Counted from the stretch's first letter, positions 41,864 through 50,487 are shown. The stretch: DNA of 64,000 bases from Desulfuribacillus alkaliarsenatis (GCF_001730225.1 NZ_MIJE01000030.1:124001-188000); one strand, 5' to 3'. The notes: generated by a model from the letters alone, not told the origin. A program made the numbers and translations.

Positions 41864-43225
41864 TTGATTGAAACAGACTTCAACGAGCGAATTATAATAA
41901 AAAAAGCGCCTCCGCTTAAAGGGACGATTCGAATACATGGAGCAAAAAATGCCGTACTTCCAATAATTGCTGCTTCTATATTAGGACAGGAACAGCCAAG
42001 CTATATTGAGGAAGTGCCTGACTTAGAGGATGTAAGAATTCTACGGGATGCGTTAAAGTATTTAGGTGCAAAACTTTCTTATCAAGATGATACGCTAATG
42101 ATTGACACCAGTACATTAACAAAGACGGATCCACCAAAAGACTTAGTGCAAAAAATGCGTGCATCATTTTTATTGATGGGCTCTTTGTTGGCAAGAACTG
42201 GACATGTACGTATTTATTTACCAGGTGGCTGTGCCATAGGAGCACGCCCAATTGATCAGCATTTAAAAGGATTCCAAGCATTAGGAGCCGAAATTATTGA
42301 AACGAAGGAATATATTGAAGCATCTGTGGTAGGTCGTCTGCAAGCAGCAACGATTTATTTAGACGTGCCAAGCGTCGGTGCAACTGAGAATATAATGATG
42401 GCAGCGACTTTAGCTGAAGGAACTACTGTTATTGAAAATGTCGCTCAAGAACCAGAAATCGTTGATTTAGCTAACTATCTGAACACCATGGGTGCAAAGG
42501 TAAAGGGAGCAGGAACGAACGTAATCCGTATTGAAGGCGTTGAGAAGCTAACAGGAGCTCGACATACAGTAATTCCAGATCGTATCGAGACAGGCACATA
42601 TCTAACAATTGCAGCAGCTACAGGAAGCGAATTATTTCTACAGAATGCAATAGGTGATCATCTTAGGGCAGTAATAGCTAAGTTAACAGAAGCGGGTATA
42701 GACATCTCTGAAGAGGATGATGGAATACTTGTCAAGGCATGTGAACCTCTTAAACCCTTACAAATTAAAACCTTGCCTTATCCAGGTTTTCCAACGGATA
42801 TGCAAGCCCAATTTACTGCATTAATGGCCATAGCTAAAGGTACAAGCTACATAACGGAAACAGTTTTTGAAAATCGTTATATGCACTGTAAACAGCTACA
42901 AAAAATGGGCGCAAATATCTCGGTCGAAGGCCGTCATGCATCAATAGTTGGTGGCAGGACATTACAGGGAACTAAGGTTGAAATGACAGATTTACGTGCA
43001 GGGGCAGCTATGATTATTGCTGGTCTTGTGGCAGAAGGTATAACTGAGGTTACTAATTTACACCATATTGACCGTGGCTATGTAGATATTGTTGGTAAGC
43101 TTCAGCAGGTAGGAGCAGATATATATAGAGTCAGACAGCCGCTTGAAAAAGCTGTGTACAGGGAAAGAATTCAAGAAGCTACACAGAGAGAGCGTCGAGC
43201 TATTCTGAAGCCTACATTTGCTTAA
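41864..43225 (+). CDS. murA: UDP-N-acetylglucosamine 1-carboxyvinyltransferase (MurA, copy 2)
   Basis: A 453-residue MurA paralogue, by position the equivalent of B. subtilis MurAA. IRIHGAKNAVLPIIAASIL and YLPGGCAIGARPIDQH with catalytic Cys123 are intact. TTG start behind GAGAGGAGAG. Compared with copy 1 (4311) it has an N-terminal extension of about 10 residues and a basic C-terminal tail (AVYRERIQEATQRERRAILK). Low-GC Gram-positives usually carry two MurA enzymes; in B. subtilis this copy is the main one. The gene is followed by a weak terminator and spoIID. Confidence 0.95.
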   Translation: MIETDFNERIIIKKAPPLKGTIRIHGAKNAVLPIIAASILGQEQPSYIEEVPDLEDVRILRDALKYLGAKLSYQDDTLMIDTSTLTKTDPPKDLVQKMRASFLLMGSLLARTGHVRIYLPGGCAIGARPIDQHLKGFQALGAEIIETKEYIEASVVGRLQAATIYLDVPSVGATENIMMAATLAEGTTVIENVAQEPEIVDLANYLNTMGAKVKGAGTNVIRIEGVEKLTGARHTVIPDRIETGTYLTIAAATGSELFLQNAIGDHLRAVIAKLTEAGIDISEEDDGILVKACEPLKPLQIKTLPYPGFPTDMQAQFTALMAIAKGTSYITETVFENRYMHCKQLQKMGANISVEGRHASIVGGRTLQGTKVEMTDLRAGAAMIIAGLVAEGITEVTNLHHIDRGYVDIVGKLQQVGADIYRVRQPLEKAVYRERIQEATQRERRAILKPTFA

Positions 43226-43310
43226 CTATTTCATAGAATTCTTAAAATAATAACTGTTATTCTGCATATTTGGAATCATAACTGGATATACGAATGCATA
43301 TAGATTGATA

Positions 43311-43341
43311 TAGGCCCTTGATAAAGGGTCTTTATTTTTTC
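43311..43341 (+). terminator. Terminator after murA2
   Basis: GGCCCTT and AAAGGGTC pair around GAT, followed by TTTATTTTTT. Stem is short. Confidence 0.7.
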
Positions 43342-43366
43342 AATCATAGCAGCGGAGGTGCCAGTT

Positions 43367-44512
43367 TTGAACAAGCTAAGACAATACCAATCAATCAAAG
43401 AGCGACTGAAGAAACGACGCTACAATCATCTATTTAAATCTCCAACAACATCCTCGCCACGAAAAAAAGTTATTATTGCAACATCCTTAGGATTTATAAT
43501 TACAATGCTTCTGATTATAGGTATTCCATCCATTGCCCTTTGGGTCACTGACCCAAAAATCGAGCCAATAGAATTAGAGCTTGATGAAGACGGTTTTATG
43601 GTACAACTACATAGAAGCAAAGAAGATATAATAGTTGAATTACCCTTAGAGCAGTATATAAGAGGGGTAGTTGCTGCAGAAATGCCAGCTTCATTTGAAA
43701 TGGAAGCCTTAAAAGCACAAGCATTAGCAGCAAGAACATACTTTATAAATAAATGGATTACAGAAAATCGACCAATATCGGATGACTTTCGGATTGACCA
43801 AGCCTATTACTCTGATGATGAGCTTAAGATACGCTGGGGAGGATCCTATCAGGAGTACTCAAATAAAATTAATCAAGCAATTAATGAAACTAAAGGAATG
43901 ATTCTTACCTTTAATCAGCAGCCAATTGAAGCATATTATTTTTCCACTTCAAATGGGTTTACTGAGAACTCGGAGGATGTCTGGAGCGCTGCTATACCAT
44001 ATTTGCGTAGCGTAGAAAGCCCGTGGGATACTATTTCGCCGAATTTTCAAGTGACCAAAAGCATACCAATATCGGAGGTCCATGAGAAACTAGGACTTGC
44101 AATCCCTGTAACAGCATGGAATGGTGGTGGAGATCAGATGCCAAGAATAGTTGCAACTAAACGCTCAAATGCACAGCGAATTATTGAGATGCAAATTGGA
44201 GACCAAACATTTTCAGGTCGTGAAGTCCGCGAGCGTCTCGGCCTTAACTCTACCCATTTCACGATTAGCATCAAAGATGGCAAAATGCACTTTACAACCT
44301 ATGGATATGGACATGGGGTTGGTATGAGTCAGTGGGGTGCAGAAGCAATGGCTAGAGACGGCATGAAGGCAGAGGATATAACTAGATACTTCTATCAAGG
44401 CACTGACATCGAGCCATACATTCAAATTGCTAGCTTGCTGCCAAAAATTAAAGACACAATAGCTGCAACAAATGAAGCTAATCAAGTGGCGCAGACAGAT
44501 GTGAGTAGCTAG
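43367..44512 (+). CDS. spoIID: Stage II sporulation protein D (lytic transglycosylase)
   Basis: A 381-residue membrane-anchored murein hydrolase that, with SpoIIM and SpoIIP, drives forespore engulfment. A basic N-terminus and one transmembrane helix (about residues 40-60) are followed by the SpoIID/LytB domain: LPLEQYIRGVVAAEMPASFEMEALKAQALAARTY, with the catalytic Glu in AAEMP, and the C-terminal GYGHGVGMSQWGAEAMA. A GTG at 43358 overlaps the Shine-Dalgarno GGAGG (43354-43358), so the TTG at 43367, 8 nt downstream, is the likely start. It is followed by three copies of the palindromic repeat. Confidence 0.95.
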   Translation: MNKLRQYQSIKERLKKRRYNHLFKSPTTSSPRKKVIIATSLGFIITMLLIIGIPSIALWVTDPKIEPIELELDEDGFMVQLHRSKEDIIVELPLEQYIRGVVAAEMPASFEMEALKAQALAARTYFINKWITENRPISDDFRIDQAYYSDDELKIRWGGSYQEYSNKINQAINETKGMILTFNQQPIEAYYFSTSNGFTENSEDVWSAAIPYLRSVESPWDTISPNFQVTKSIPISEVHEKLGLAIPVTAWNGGGDQMPRIVATKRSNAQRIIEMQIGDQTFSGREVRERLGLNSTHFTISIKDGKMHFTTYGYGHGVGMSQWGAEAMARDGMKAEDITRYFYQGTDIEPYIQIASLLPKIKDTIAATNEANQVAQTDVSS

Positions 44513-44535
44513 AAGTTCAGATGGATGTGTGGGTT

Positions 44536-44723
44536 AAAGTACTTAGAATGGGCTCAGCTCGCTCTCAAGGCCTCTGGTATTGATATTTCTAAGTTCGATA
44601 TCCCTAAGCTTCAAACTCGCAAAATACGCTCAAACAGGTGAAGCTTTTTTGGGGATATCTTCACTAAGAAATATTAGCATACCTCCGACAAAGTTCGTTC
44701 GCTAAACCCATCCCAAGTACTTT
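44536..44723 (+). repeat. Large palindromic intergenic repeat, copy E1
   Basis: Outer arms AAAGTACTTAGAATGGG (44536-44552) and CCCATCCCAAGTACTTT (44707-44723) pair at 15 of 17 positions. Middle arms TGATATTTCTAAG and CTAAGAAATATT pair. The inner hairpin GATATCCC..AAGCTTC / GAAGCTT..GGGGATATC carries the type II loop ACTCGCAAAATACGCTCAAA. Confidence 0.87.
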
Positions 44724-44834
44724 TACAGGGTAGACAACGCTTGAGGCTGCTCAGCGAAACCATTCTCTTCACACAGCTCAGCTTAGTTGTATAAATGATA
44801 TTGTATGTTGTACATCAGAAAAGATGGGCTGGTG

Positions 44835-44897
44835 TCGATGAGCGAACCTTGGTGAAGGCTTTTAGTAGTGCTTGACGAAAGGTTGGCATATGGCTCC
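44835..44897 (-). repeat. Half copy of the palindromic repeat, E2
   Basis: The segment TGAGCGAACCTTGGTGAAGG plus CTTTTAGTAGTGCTTGACGA and AGGTTGGCATATGGCTCC resembles the reverse complement of the right arm of A1 (12590 down to 12530). It stops at the loop; no second half follows. Confidence 0.65.
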
Positions 44898-44924
44898 GCA
44901 TAAGCAACACACAATTTTTTAAAG

Positions 44925-45116
44925 TAATATGTGGTGTAGGTATCGTTTTGTGAACTGTTGTTGGAGGCTTTCTAGTAGTGCTTGGTGTAGACTTGGTAAT
45001 ATTAGCTCCAACTGTTTGAGCGATTTGTGCGAGTTTTGGAGATTTACCAAGTCAAACTTTAGCACTTCTTAAAGCCGGAAACCTATGTGAGTAAAATGAT
45101 ATCAAGCCACATATTA
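44925..45116 (-). repeat. Large palindromic intergenic repeat, copy E3 (reverse orientation)
   Basis: Outer arms TAATATGTGG...TATCGTTTT (from 44925) and AAAATGATATC...CCACATATTA (to 45116) pair. The inner stem GACTTGGTAAT/TTACCAAGTC and AGCTCCAA/TTGGAG encloses the type II loop in reverse (CTGTTTGAGCGATTTGTGCG). Its outer stem is the same as that of copy G at 62200. Between 44513 and 45193 nothing else but the spoIIQ promoter is seen. Confidence 0.87.
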
Positions 45117-45144
45117 TAAATTACAAAAAAATTCATGCAACCCT

Positions 45145-45173
45145 GTATACTTAGGAAAAATATGGACACACTG
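45145..45173 (+). promoter_or_regulatory. Probable sigma-F promoter of spoIIQ
   Basis: GTATA (45145-45149), 14-bp spacer and GGACACACTG (45164-45173) match the sigma-F consensus GYWTA and GGNNANAHTR at all defined positions, with a spacer about 1 bp short. The start point near 45180 would be just upstream of the GAGGTGATG ribosome binding site, giving a very short leader. Confidence 0.5.
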
Positions 45174-45193
45174 GAAATTGAGGTGATGTCCAA

Positions 45194-45952
45194 ATGGAAA
45201 ATGAAAACAAAAACCAAAATTCAGAATCAAATCCAAAAGTACAATGGTGGAAATCCCTATTAGGGAAGAAATGGACTTTTCCAGCGATTTATTTAGTGGC
45301 CTCTGTACTCATTGTAACTATTTTGTGGACAAGAAGTGATACTGGTAACTACCAGTTAACGAAGGATGACAGCTTATTCAATGAGCAACAGGAAATTGTT
45401 CAGGAAGAGCCAATCTCAGCAGAACCTAGCTTAGACATTGATGGTCTAGAGGCTGAATATGCTGGTGAGGAAGCAGTTCCAGTAATAGGCGAAGAGCCGA
45501 AGATTATGTGGCCACTAGAAATTACTGAGAATGCAGAAATTGTTCGTCAATTTTACGATCAAGCAGCAAGTCGAGAAGATCGCATCCAGGCAATCTACGA
45601 ATATCAGAACACAATCTATACAAGTAGTGGGATTGATATTATCAAAGGTGGCGAGCGATTCGACGTACTAGCAGTAGCTGACGGTAAAGTTGTAATGGCT
45701 GAAGCAGACGTGCTTCATGGCAACAAAATTAAAATTGTACATGAAGACGGACTTGAAACAGTTTACTCTAGTTTATCGTCTATGAAAGTGGAAGTAGGAG
45801 ACCAAGTAGCTGCAGGTACAGTTATTGGCCAAGCAGGAAAGTCTGAAATTAAGAAAGACCTACCAAACCATCTATATTTCGAAGCATACCGCTCTGGTGA
45901 AGTTGTCGATCCAACTTCAATTCTACCAGCATTACATGACGAAAGAACCTAA
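45194..45952 (+). CDS. spoIIQ: Stage II sporulation protein Q (degenerate M23 domain)
   Basis: A 252-residue forespore membrane protein. One transmembrane helix (about residues 29-46), an acidic linker, then an M23 LytM-like domain. In B. subtilis SpoIIQ meets SpoIIIAH across the intermembrane space to form the engulfment ratchet and feeding channel. The metal-site HxxxD is replaced by SSGID (Ser for His), and the HLH motif reads HLYFE, so the domain is probably catalytically dead, as in Bacillus SpoIIQ. GAGGTGATG precedes the ATG. Position between spoIID and spoIIID is diagnostic. Confidence 0.93.
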   Translation: MENENKNQNSESNPKVQWWKSLLGKKWTFPAIYLVASVLIVTILWTRSDTGNYQLTKDDSLFNEQQEIVQEEPISAEPSLDIDGLEAEYAGEEAVPVIGEEPKIMWPLEITENAEIVRQFYDQAASREDRIQAIYEYQNTIYTSSGIDIIKGGERFDVLAVADGKVVMAEADVLHGNKIKIVHEDGLETVYSSLSSMKVEVGDQVAAGTVIGQAGKSEIKKDLPNHLYFEAYRSGEVVDPTSILPALHDERT

Positions 45953-45965
45953 AATGTATTTTTAA

Positions 45966-46003
45966 AAGAGCGTGAGGACGCGTTGTCCTTACGTTCTTTT
46001 TTT
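45966..46003 (+). terminator. Intrinsic terminator after spoIIQ
   Basis: GAGCGTGAGGAC pairs with GTCCTTACGTTC around GCGTT and is followed by a seven-T run. Confidence 0.92.
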
Positions 46004-46022
46004 CGCCATTAAACAAATTTAA

Positions 46023-46050
46023 GCATATCTCATTTCCTGCCTCATATAAT
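46023..46050 (+). promoter_or_regulatory. Probable sigma-E promoter of spoIIID
   Basis: GCATATC (46023-46029) and CATATAAT (46043-46050) match 6 of 7 and 7 of 8 positions of the sigma-E consensus (KMATATT, CATACAMT) with a 13-bp gap. spoIIID is a sigma-E gene in B. subtilis. Confidence 0.55.
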
Positions 46051-46083
46051 GTAACAACATTCCTTAGTAGGAGGCGAGGAAGT

Positions 46084-46344
46084 TTGCATGATTACATCAA
46101 AGATAGAACCCTGAAAATTGCGAATCACTTTTTAGATACTCAAGATACAGTCCGTGAATTGGCAAAAAAATTCGGTGTTAGTAAGTCGACAGTCCATAAA
46201 GATTTAGCAGAGCGTTTACCTGATATTAATCCAGAATTAGCAGACAGAGTTAAGAATATTTTGGAGTACCACAAATCCATTCGCCATTTAAGGGGAGGAG
46301 AAGCAACGAAAAACAAATACTTAAAAGAAAAAGTAGAGGAGTAA
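46084..46344 (+). CDS. spoIIID: Sporulation transcription factor SpoIIID
   Basis: An 86-residue DNA-binding protein that activates and represses mother-cell genes after sigma-E. The helix-turn-helix is TVRELAKKFGVSKSTVHKDLAERLP (about residues 22-46). The C-terminal basic segment HKSIRHLRGGEATKNKY also contacts DNA. TTG start behind AGGAGGCGAGG. It precedes mbl, as in Bacillus. Confidence 0.96.
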   Translation: MHDYIKDRTLKIANHFLDTQDTVRELAKKFGVSKSTVHKDLAERLPDINPELADRVKNILEYHKSIRHLRGGEATKNKYLKEKVEE

Positions 46345-46521
46345 ACAGCGAAAGAACACAGTAGAAGAATACAGTGAAAGAAGTGCGTCATTTAATTAAA
46401 ATGAATTTAAATGTGACAATTAAAAGAAAAAGTGTTTTTATTGAGATTTCGTAAAGGATTTTATCGTTTTTTGTCGAACAACATAGTATTACACGATTAT
46501 ACGGGGAGGAAAAGGTACCCA

Positions 46522-47550
46522 ATGATGTTTGGCAAAGACATAGGAATCGATTTAGGAACAGCAAATGTATTAGTCTACATTAAGGACAAAGGAATCGTTT
46601 TAGATGAACCTTCAGTAGTTGCTATAGACAATACTACTAATCAAGTGCTCGCAGTAGGGGAAGAAGCTCGCAGAATGCTAGGGAGAACTCCAGGCAATAT
46701 TGTTGCAATTAGACCTTTGCGAGATGGAGTCATAGCAGATTTTGATATGACGGAAGCAATGCTTAAATATTTTATAAAGAAAACAATTGGTAGCCATATG
46801 CTTTTCAAACCTAGAATAATGATTTGCACTCCAACAAATGTAACATCAGTTGAGCAAAAAGCTGTAAAAGAAGCAGCTGAGCGTTGTGGAGGCAAAGAAA
46901 TTTATTTGATGGAGGAGCCAAAGGCAGCTGCAATCGGCGCAGGCTTAGAGATATTTGAACCGAATGGCAGTATGGTTATTGACATAGGCGGAGGGACGAC
47001 AGACGTAGCAGTTCTATCAATGGGAGACGTCGTTACCGCCACTTCTATTAAGGTTGCTGGGGACAAGTTTGACGCAGCAATTACAAGATACATAAAAAAT
47101 AAGTATAAATTATTAATTGGAGAGCGAACCGCGGAGAACATAAAAATTGAAGTCGGCACCGTATATCCAGGCATGGAAGAAAAAACGATGGAAATCAGGG
47201 GTAGAGACCTAGTCTCAGGCCTTCCAGTTACAATAACAATAACCTCAGAAGAGATTCGTGAGGCTCTAGAAGATCCTATTACAGCTATTGTAGTAGCAGC
47301 CAAAAGTGTACTAGAAAAGACGCCTCCAGAACTTGCATCGGATATTATTGATAAAGGCATAATGTTAACTGGTGGTGGAGCACTCCTTAACGGACTTGAC
47401 AGGCTATTAACTGAAGAGCTTAGGGTTCCAGTCCTAATTGCTGAAGAACCGATGGAATGTGTCGCCAGAGGAACTGGCATAGCGTTACAAAACATAGACA
47501 AATTATCGAAAACACAAATCAATCGATTCTCTAGAGGATTATTTAGATAA
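46522..47550 (+). CDS. mbl: MreB-like actin homologue Mbl
   Basis: A 342-residue actin-fold protein that guides peptidoglycan synthesis along the cylinder. Phosphate 1 motif GIDLGTANVLVYIKDKG, phosphate 2 VIDIGGGTTDVAVLSMG and adenosine motif MLTGGGALLNGLDRLL are intact. The frame is open from 46432, but GGGGAGGA (46502-46509) and family alignment place the start at the ATG pair 46522/46525 (MMFGKDIGID). The spoIIID-mbl-flhO order identifies it as Mbl and not MreB. Confidence 0.94.
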   Translation: MMFGKDIGIDLGTANVLVYIKDKGIVLDEPSVVAIDNTTNQVLAVGEEARRMLGRTPGNIVAIRPLRDGVIADFDMTEAMLKYFIKKTIGSHMLFKPRIMICTPTNVTSVEQKAVKEAAERCGGKEIYLMEEPKAAAIGAGLEIFEPNGSMVIDIGGGTTDVAVLSMGDVVTATSIKVAGDKFDAAITRYIKNKYKLLIGERTAENIKIEVGTVYPGMEEKTMEIRGRDLVSGLPVTITITSEEIREALEDPITAIVVAAKSVLEKTPPELASDIIDKGIMLTGGGALLNGLDRLLTEELRVPVLIAEEPMECVARGTGIALQNIDKLSKTQINRFSRGLFR

Positions 47551-47551
47551 G

Positions 47552-47597
47552 AAACAAAATTAAAAGCTTCATAGAGGGGCTTTTAATTTTGTTTTTG
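47552..47597 (+). terminator. Intrinsic terminator after mbl
   Basis: A perfect 16-bp stem, AAACAAAATTAAAAGC (about 47553-47568) and GCTTTTAATTTTGTTT (47579-47594), with a 10-nt loop and trailing T residues. The AT-rich symmetry would also work on the other strand. Confidence 0.88.
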
Positions 47598-47601
47598 GCG
47601 T

Positions 47602-47627
47602 TAACATTTTTTATACATTGACGATAA
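47602..47627 (+). promoter_or_regulatory. Possible sigma-D (flagellar) promoter of flhO-flhP
   Basis: TAAC (47602-47605), 14-bp spacer and GACGATAA (47620-47627) resemble the sigma-D consensus TAAA-N15-GCCGATAA (7 of 8 in the -10). The location 110 bp upstream of two flagellar genes supports it. Confidence 0.5.
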
Positions 47628-47736
47628 TTATAGAGAGCATATATTATGATGATTAGTATCTAGACTTAATAAACAAAAAAGTAGTTTTTAAATATATATT
47701 TAAATAAATTTAATTTGTAACTAAGGAGAATTAACG

Positions 47737-48630
47737 ATGCTACGAGGGTTATATACAGCGGCTCAAGGGATGAAAGTTAATCAACAAAGACATGACATTG
47801 CGAATAATAACTTGGCGAACATTAATACTCCTGGCTTTAAAGGTGAGGAAGCTGTTGTACGCTCATTTCCAGAAGAACTATTATTTTTCATGGGCAAAAA
47901 ACAGCATAGCCATGTTCCTGCTCATTCTCGAGTTGCATCACACTTGGGTGGTCAGCCACCGAGAGTAGGCTACCTTCATCAAGGGGTAACGGTGGAAGAG
48001 ATAGTCTCACGTTTCGCTCAAGGGGCAATCCGAGAGACAGGTAATGAGTTTAATGTTGCAATTATAGATGGATTAGATGATCAAAAAGGCTTTTTCGCTG
48101 TAAAAAAAGACCTAGATAGCGACGATGTTTTTTATACAAGGGCAGGAGATTTTAGACTCCGCGAAGTAGACGGTGTTCAATACCTTGCTACTCAAGACGG
48201 AGAATTTGTCATGCAGCGTGAATTAATCGCGGGGGTTGGATTTACAGGTCAATTAATGCCAGTTGAAATTATTGAAGAAGATTTTGTAATTCATTCCAAT
48301 GGAAGCATAGAAGTGTTTGAAACAGGCTTTCCGCCAATCCAAGGTGAACTTCATCTTGTTCAATTTGCCAATGAACAACTGCCAGGACTTACTAAGGAAG
48401 GCCATGGCTTATTTAGAATAAACGAAGACTTCTTAGGGGCTGGATTTGAACCAGAAATAGCTCAGAATATCCAGACTAGACAGAAGTTTATTGAAGGCTC
48501 GAATGTTGATCCTACACAAGCGATTATGGATATGATAATAGCCCAGAGGGCGTACGAAGCTAACCAAAGGGTTATCCAATCATACGATCGCAGCTTAGAA
48601 AAAGCTGTAAATGAAGTAGGTAGAGTATAA
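47737..48630 (+). CDS. flhO: Flagellar hook-basal body protein (FlhO/FlgF-like)
   Basis: A 297-residue rod/hook family protein. N-terminal MLRGLYTAAQGMKVNQQRHD and NNNLANINTPGFK, and C-terminal QAIMDMIIAQRAYEANQRVIQSYDRSLEKAVNEVG, form the coiled-coil D0 domain of axial flagellar proteins. In B. subtilis FlhO and FlhP are distal rod components encoded after mbl, as here. AAGGAG lies upstream of the ATG. Confidence 0.9.
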   Translation: MLRGLYTAAQGMKVNQQRHDIANNNLANINTPGFKGEEAVVRSFPEELLFFMGKKQHSHVPAHSRVASHLGGQPPRVGYLHQGVTVEEIVSRFAQGAIRETGNEFNVAIIDGLDDQKGFFAVKKDLDSDDVFYTRAGDFRLREVDGVQYLATQDGEFVMQRELIAGVGFTGQLMPVEIIEEDFVIHSNGSIEVFETGFPPIQGELHLVQFANEQLPGLTKEGHGLFRINEDFLGAGFEPEIAQNIQTRQKFIEGSNVDPTQAIMDMIIAQRAYEANQRVIQSYDRSLEKAVNEVGRV

Positions 48631-48676
48631 TCGCTAAAATAATAACAACATGCTTACTCGTAGGAGGTAAAAGTAT

Positions 48677-49555
48677 ATGAACCTATCCCTTCACATAGCT
48701 GCGTCCACAATGCGTAGTGCGGGCACGAAGGTAGATTTAATATCAAACAATATAGCTAATATAGATACTATAGGTTTTAAAGCAAGCAAAGCTTCATTTC
48801 AGGACCTATTGTACGAACGTATTAATCAAACAGAGCGCATTAATTTACCAGGTAGAACAACGCCATTAGGCTTTCAGTATGGTCATGGTGTACGTATAAA
48901 TGGTATAACTCAGGATTTACGTCCAGGCGCACTTAAGGAGACGAGTAACCCATATGATGTTGCCCTTACAGGCCCAGGTATGTTCCAACTTATAGTACCA
49001 CCTGCAGAGGCTGAAAGACTGGGAGTAAGTGACGAAGCAATGGGTGTCTATGCCCAACTCTTTGATAACGAAGATTACGGATATGTCTTTACCCGCGACG
49101 GCAGTTTTCGCCTTGATGTAAGAGGCGGGTATAGCTCTTTAGTAGATGCTAGGGGTTATCAGGTATCAGACCGTCTTGGCAATCCTATAGAATTTGATTT
49201 TGATGTTGAGAGCTTTAGCATAGATAACCAAGGAAACCTTTTTGTTAATGAAGAGGCAGCGCCGCATACACAGCTAATGCTGGCTAATTTCAATAATACA
49301 CAGGCTCTCCATCATGCTGGTAACAATATATTTGTAGAAAGACAATTTGTCGAAGGAAACTTCCAAACAATCAACGATAATCCAGATATGTTTCAGAATA
49401 CACAATTTGCCCAAGGCTTCATAGAAGGCTCTAATGTAGACATTATTGAGCAGATGACGGAGCTAATTAATGCTCAGCGTATGCTCCAATTTGGCGCTAG
49501 AGCAATTCAGTCAACAGACACTATGATGGGACTAGCGAACACAATTAGGTCTTAA
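48677..49555 (+). CDS. flhP: Flagellar hook-basal body protein (FlhP/FlgG-like)
   Basis: A 292-residue axial flagellar protein. N-terminal MNLSLHIAASTMRSAGTKVD and NNIANIDTIGFKASKASFQDL, C-terminal FIEGSNVDIIEQMTELINAQRMLQFGARAIQSTDTMMGLAN. Distal rod protein, pair of flhO. GTAGGAGGT precedes the ATG. No other flagellar genes are in the window. Confidence 0.9.
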   Translation: MNLSLHIAASTMRSAGTKVDLISNNIANIDTIGFKASKASFQDLLYERINQTERINLPGRTTPLGFQYGHGVRINGITQDLRPGALKETSNPYDVALTGPGMFQLIVPPAEAERLGVSDEAMGVYAQLFDNEDYGYVFTRDGSFRLDVRGGYSSLVDARGYQVSDRLGNPIEFDFDVESFSIDNQGNLFVNEEAAPHTQLMLANFNNTQALHHAGNNIFVERQFVEGNFQTINDNPDMFQNTQFAQGFIEGSNVDIIEQMTELINAQRMLQFGARAIQSTDTMMGLANTIRS

Positions 49556-49606
49556 TCGATGTGAATAGCGACCTAACATTGTGAACTAACATTTAAAACC
49601 AATAAT

Positions 49607-49635
49607 TTGAAAATTACTATAAATAATGATACAAT
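49607..49635 (+). promoter_or_regulatory. Promoter upstream of the EpuA-type gene
   Basis: TTGAAA (49607-49612), 17-bp spacer and TACAAT (49630-49635) with TG at 49627-49628 (extended -10). The -10 lies inside the inverted repeat listed next. Confidence 0.6.
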
Positions 49636-49658
49636 GCATTTGCATGTATCATTATTTT
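49621..49658. terminator. Perfect 13-bp inverted repeat: flhP terminator and/or operator
   Basis: AAATAATGATACA (49621-49633) and TGTATCATTATTT (49645-49657) are perfectly complementary around ATGCATTTGCA, followed by T residues. It reads as an intrinsic terminator for flhP. However, the -10 box of the next promoter is within the left arm, so it could also be an operator. Confidence 0.65.
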
Positions 49659-49677
49659 TGTTAAGAGGGAAGCGTAT

Positions 49678-49887
49678 ATGTCAGATAATCAACCGAAAAA
49701 GAAACGCAAACTAACGTCGGGCCAAAAGGCTTTACTAACGACTATGAAAATACTTTCAGTACCAATTTTTGCATTTATAATGTTTATGATTGGTATGGCA
49801 ACAGGCTATCGATACGGTGGTGGCGCAGCTGGAGAAGTATTTGAAGGATCAACGTGGCGCAATATTTTTTTGATAATATTTGGGTAA
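49678..49887 (+). CDS. EpuA-like small membrane protein (annotated elsewhere as RNA polymerase subunit beta)
   Basis: A 69-residue protein: lysine-rich N-terminus (PKKKRKLTSGQK), one transmembrane helix (about 22-42) and a short GYRYGGGAAGEVFEGSTWRNIF segment. This matches the EpuA family found between flgG and fabZ in Bacillales. The common label DNA-directed RNA polymerase subunit beta is misleading. Function unknown. GAGGGAAG precedes the ATG. Confidence 0.7.
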   Translation: MSDNQPKKKRKLTSGQKALLTTMKILSVPIFAFIMFMIGMATGYRYGGGAAGEVFEGSTWRNIFLIIFG

Positions 49888-49930
49888 AAAGAGCTTTGCA
49901 ACATCCAGTACGTTGCAAAGCTCCTTTATG
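49888..49930 (+). terminator. Terminator after the EpuA-type gene
   Basis: A perfect 12-bp stem, GAGCTTTGCAAC and GTTGCAAAGCTC, followed by CTTTATG; the T run is weak. Confidence 0.65.
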
Positions 49931-50064
49931 TGAACTCCCCTAGGAGAGATATACCTAGTTTACAACAAAAGCTTAATAGTCATTCGTACATAAAGGCGTT
50001 AAATGTTGCCATCGAAAAATTAAGAAAAATTAAGAAAAATAAAAAATATTGAAAGGAGCATACC

Positions 50065-50487
50065 ATGTTAACAATTGAAGAAATTAAAGAAATTATCCCC
50101 CATCGCTATCCATTTTTACTAATTGACAAAATCCTAGAGGTGGAAGAAGGTCAGCGAGCAGTAGGAATTAAGAACGTTACAGTTAACGAGCCATTCTTCC
50201 AAGGGCATTTTCCTGAATACCCTGTAATGCCTGGAGTTCTAATTGTTGAGGCTTTAGCACAGGTGGGTGCTGTAGCAATATTGAAATCCCCTGCTAATAA
50301 AGGCAAACTTGTCCTTTTTGCAGGCATAGATAAGCTTCGTATACGTAATCAAGTAAAGCCTGGAGATACATTAGAATTATCAGTAGAAATAACTCGCTTG
50401 AAGGGGCCTATAGGAAAAGGCAATGCAGTAGCTAAAGTAAACGGTAAGGTAGCTGTTGAAGGGGAATTAATGTTTGCAGTACAATAA
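50065..50487 (+). CDS. fabZ: 3-hydroxyacyl-ACP dehydratase FabZ
   Basis: A 140-residue hot-dog-fold enzyme of the fatty acid elongation cycle. Catalytic His48 is in [12 protein letters not shown] and Glu62 in [19 protein letters not shown] at the N-terminus is the other family signature. GAAAGGAG precedes the ATG. It follows the flagellar genes as ywpB does in B. subtilis. Confidence 0.96.
   Translation: MLTIEEIKEIIPHRYPFLLIDKILEVEEGQRAVGIKNVTVNEPFFQGHFPEYPVMPGVLIVEALAQVGAVAILKSPANKGKLVLFAGIDKLRIRNQVKPGDTLELSVEITRLKGPIGKGNAVAKVNGKVAVEGELMFAVQ

Noticed and set aside
43264-43292. Sigma-E-like promoter of spoIID (GCATATT...GATATACG)
   Set aside because: The -10 match is only 5 of 8, and the murA2 terminator at 43311-43341 lies between it and the gene.
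45194-45952. Active M23 endopeptidase
   Set aside because: A Ser replaces the first zinc-ligand His and the HLH motif is HLYFE; position and topology identify SpoIIQ instead.
46471-46478. Single TTGTCGAA upstream of mbl as a Spo0A box
   Set aside because: One isolated hit is expected by chance in a window this size, and it lies between the spoIIID end and the mbl start without promoter elements.
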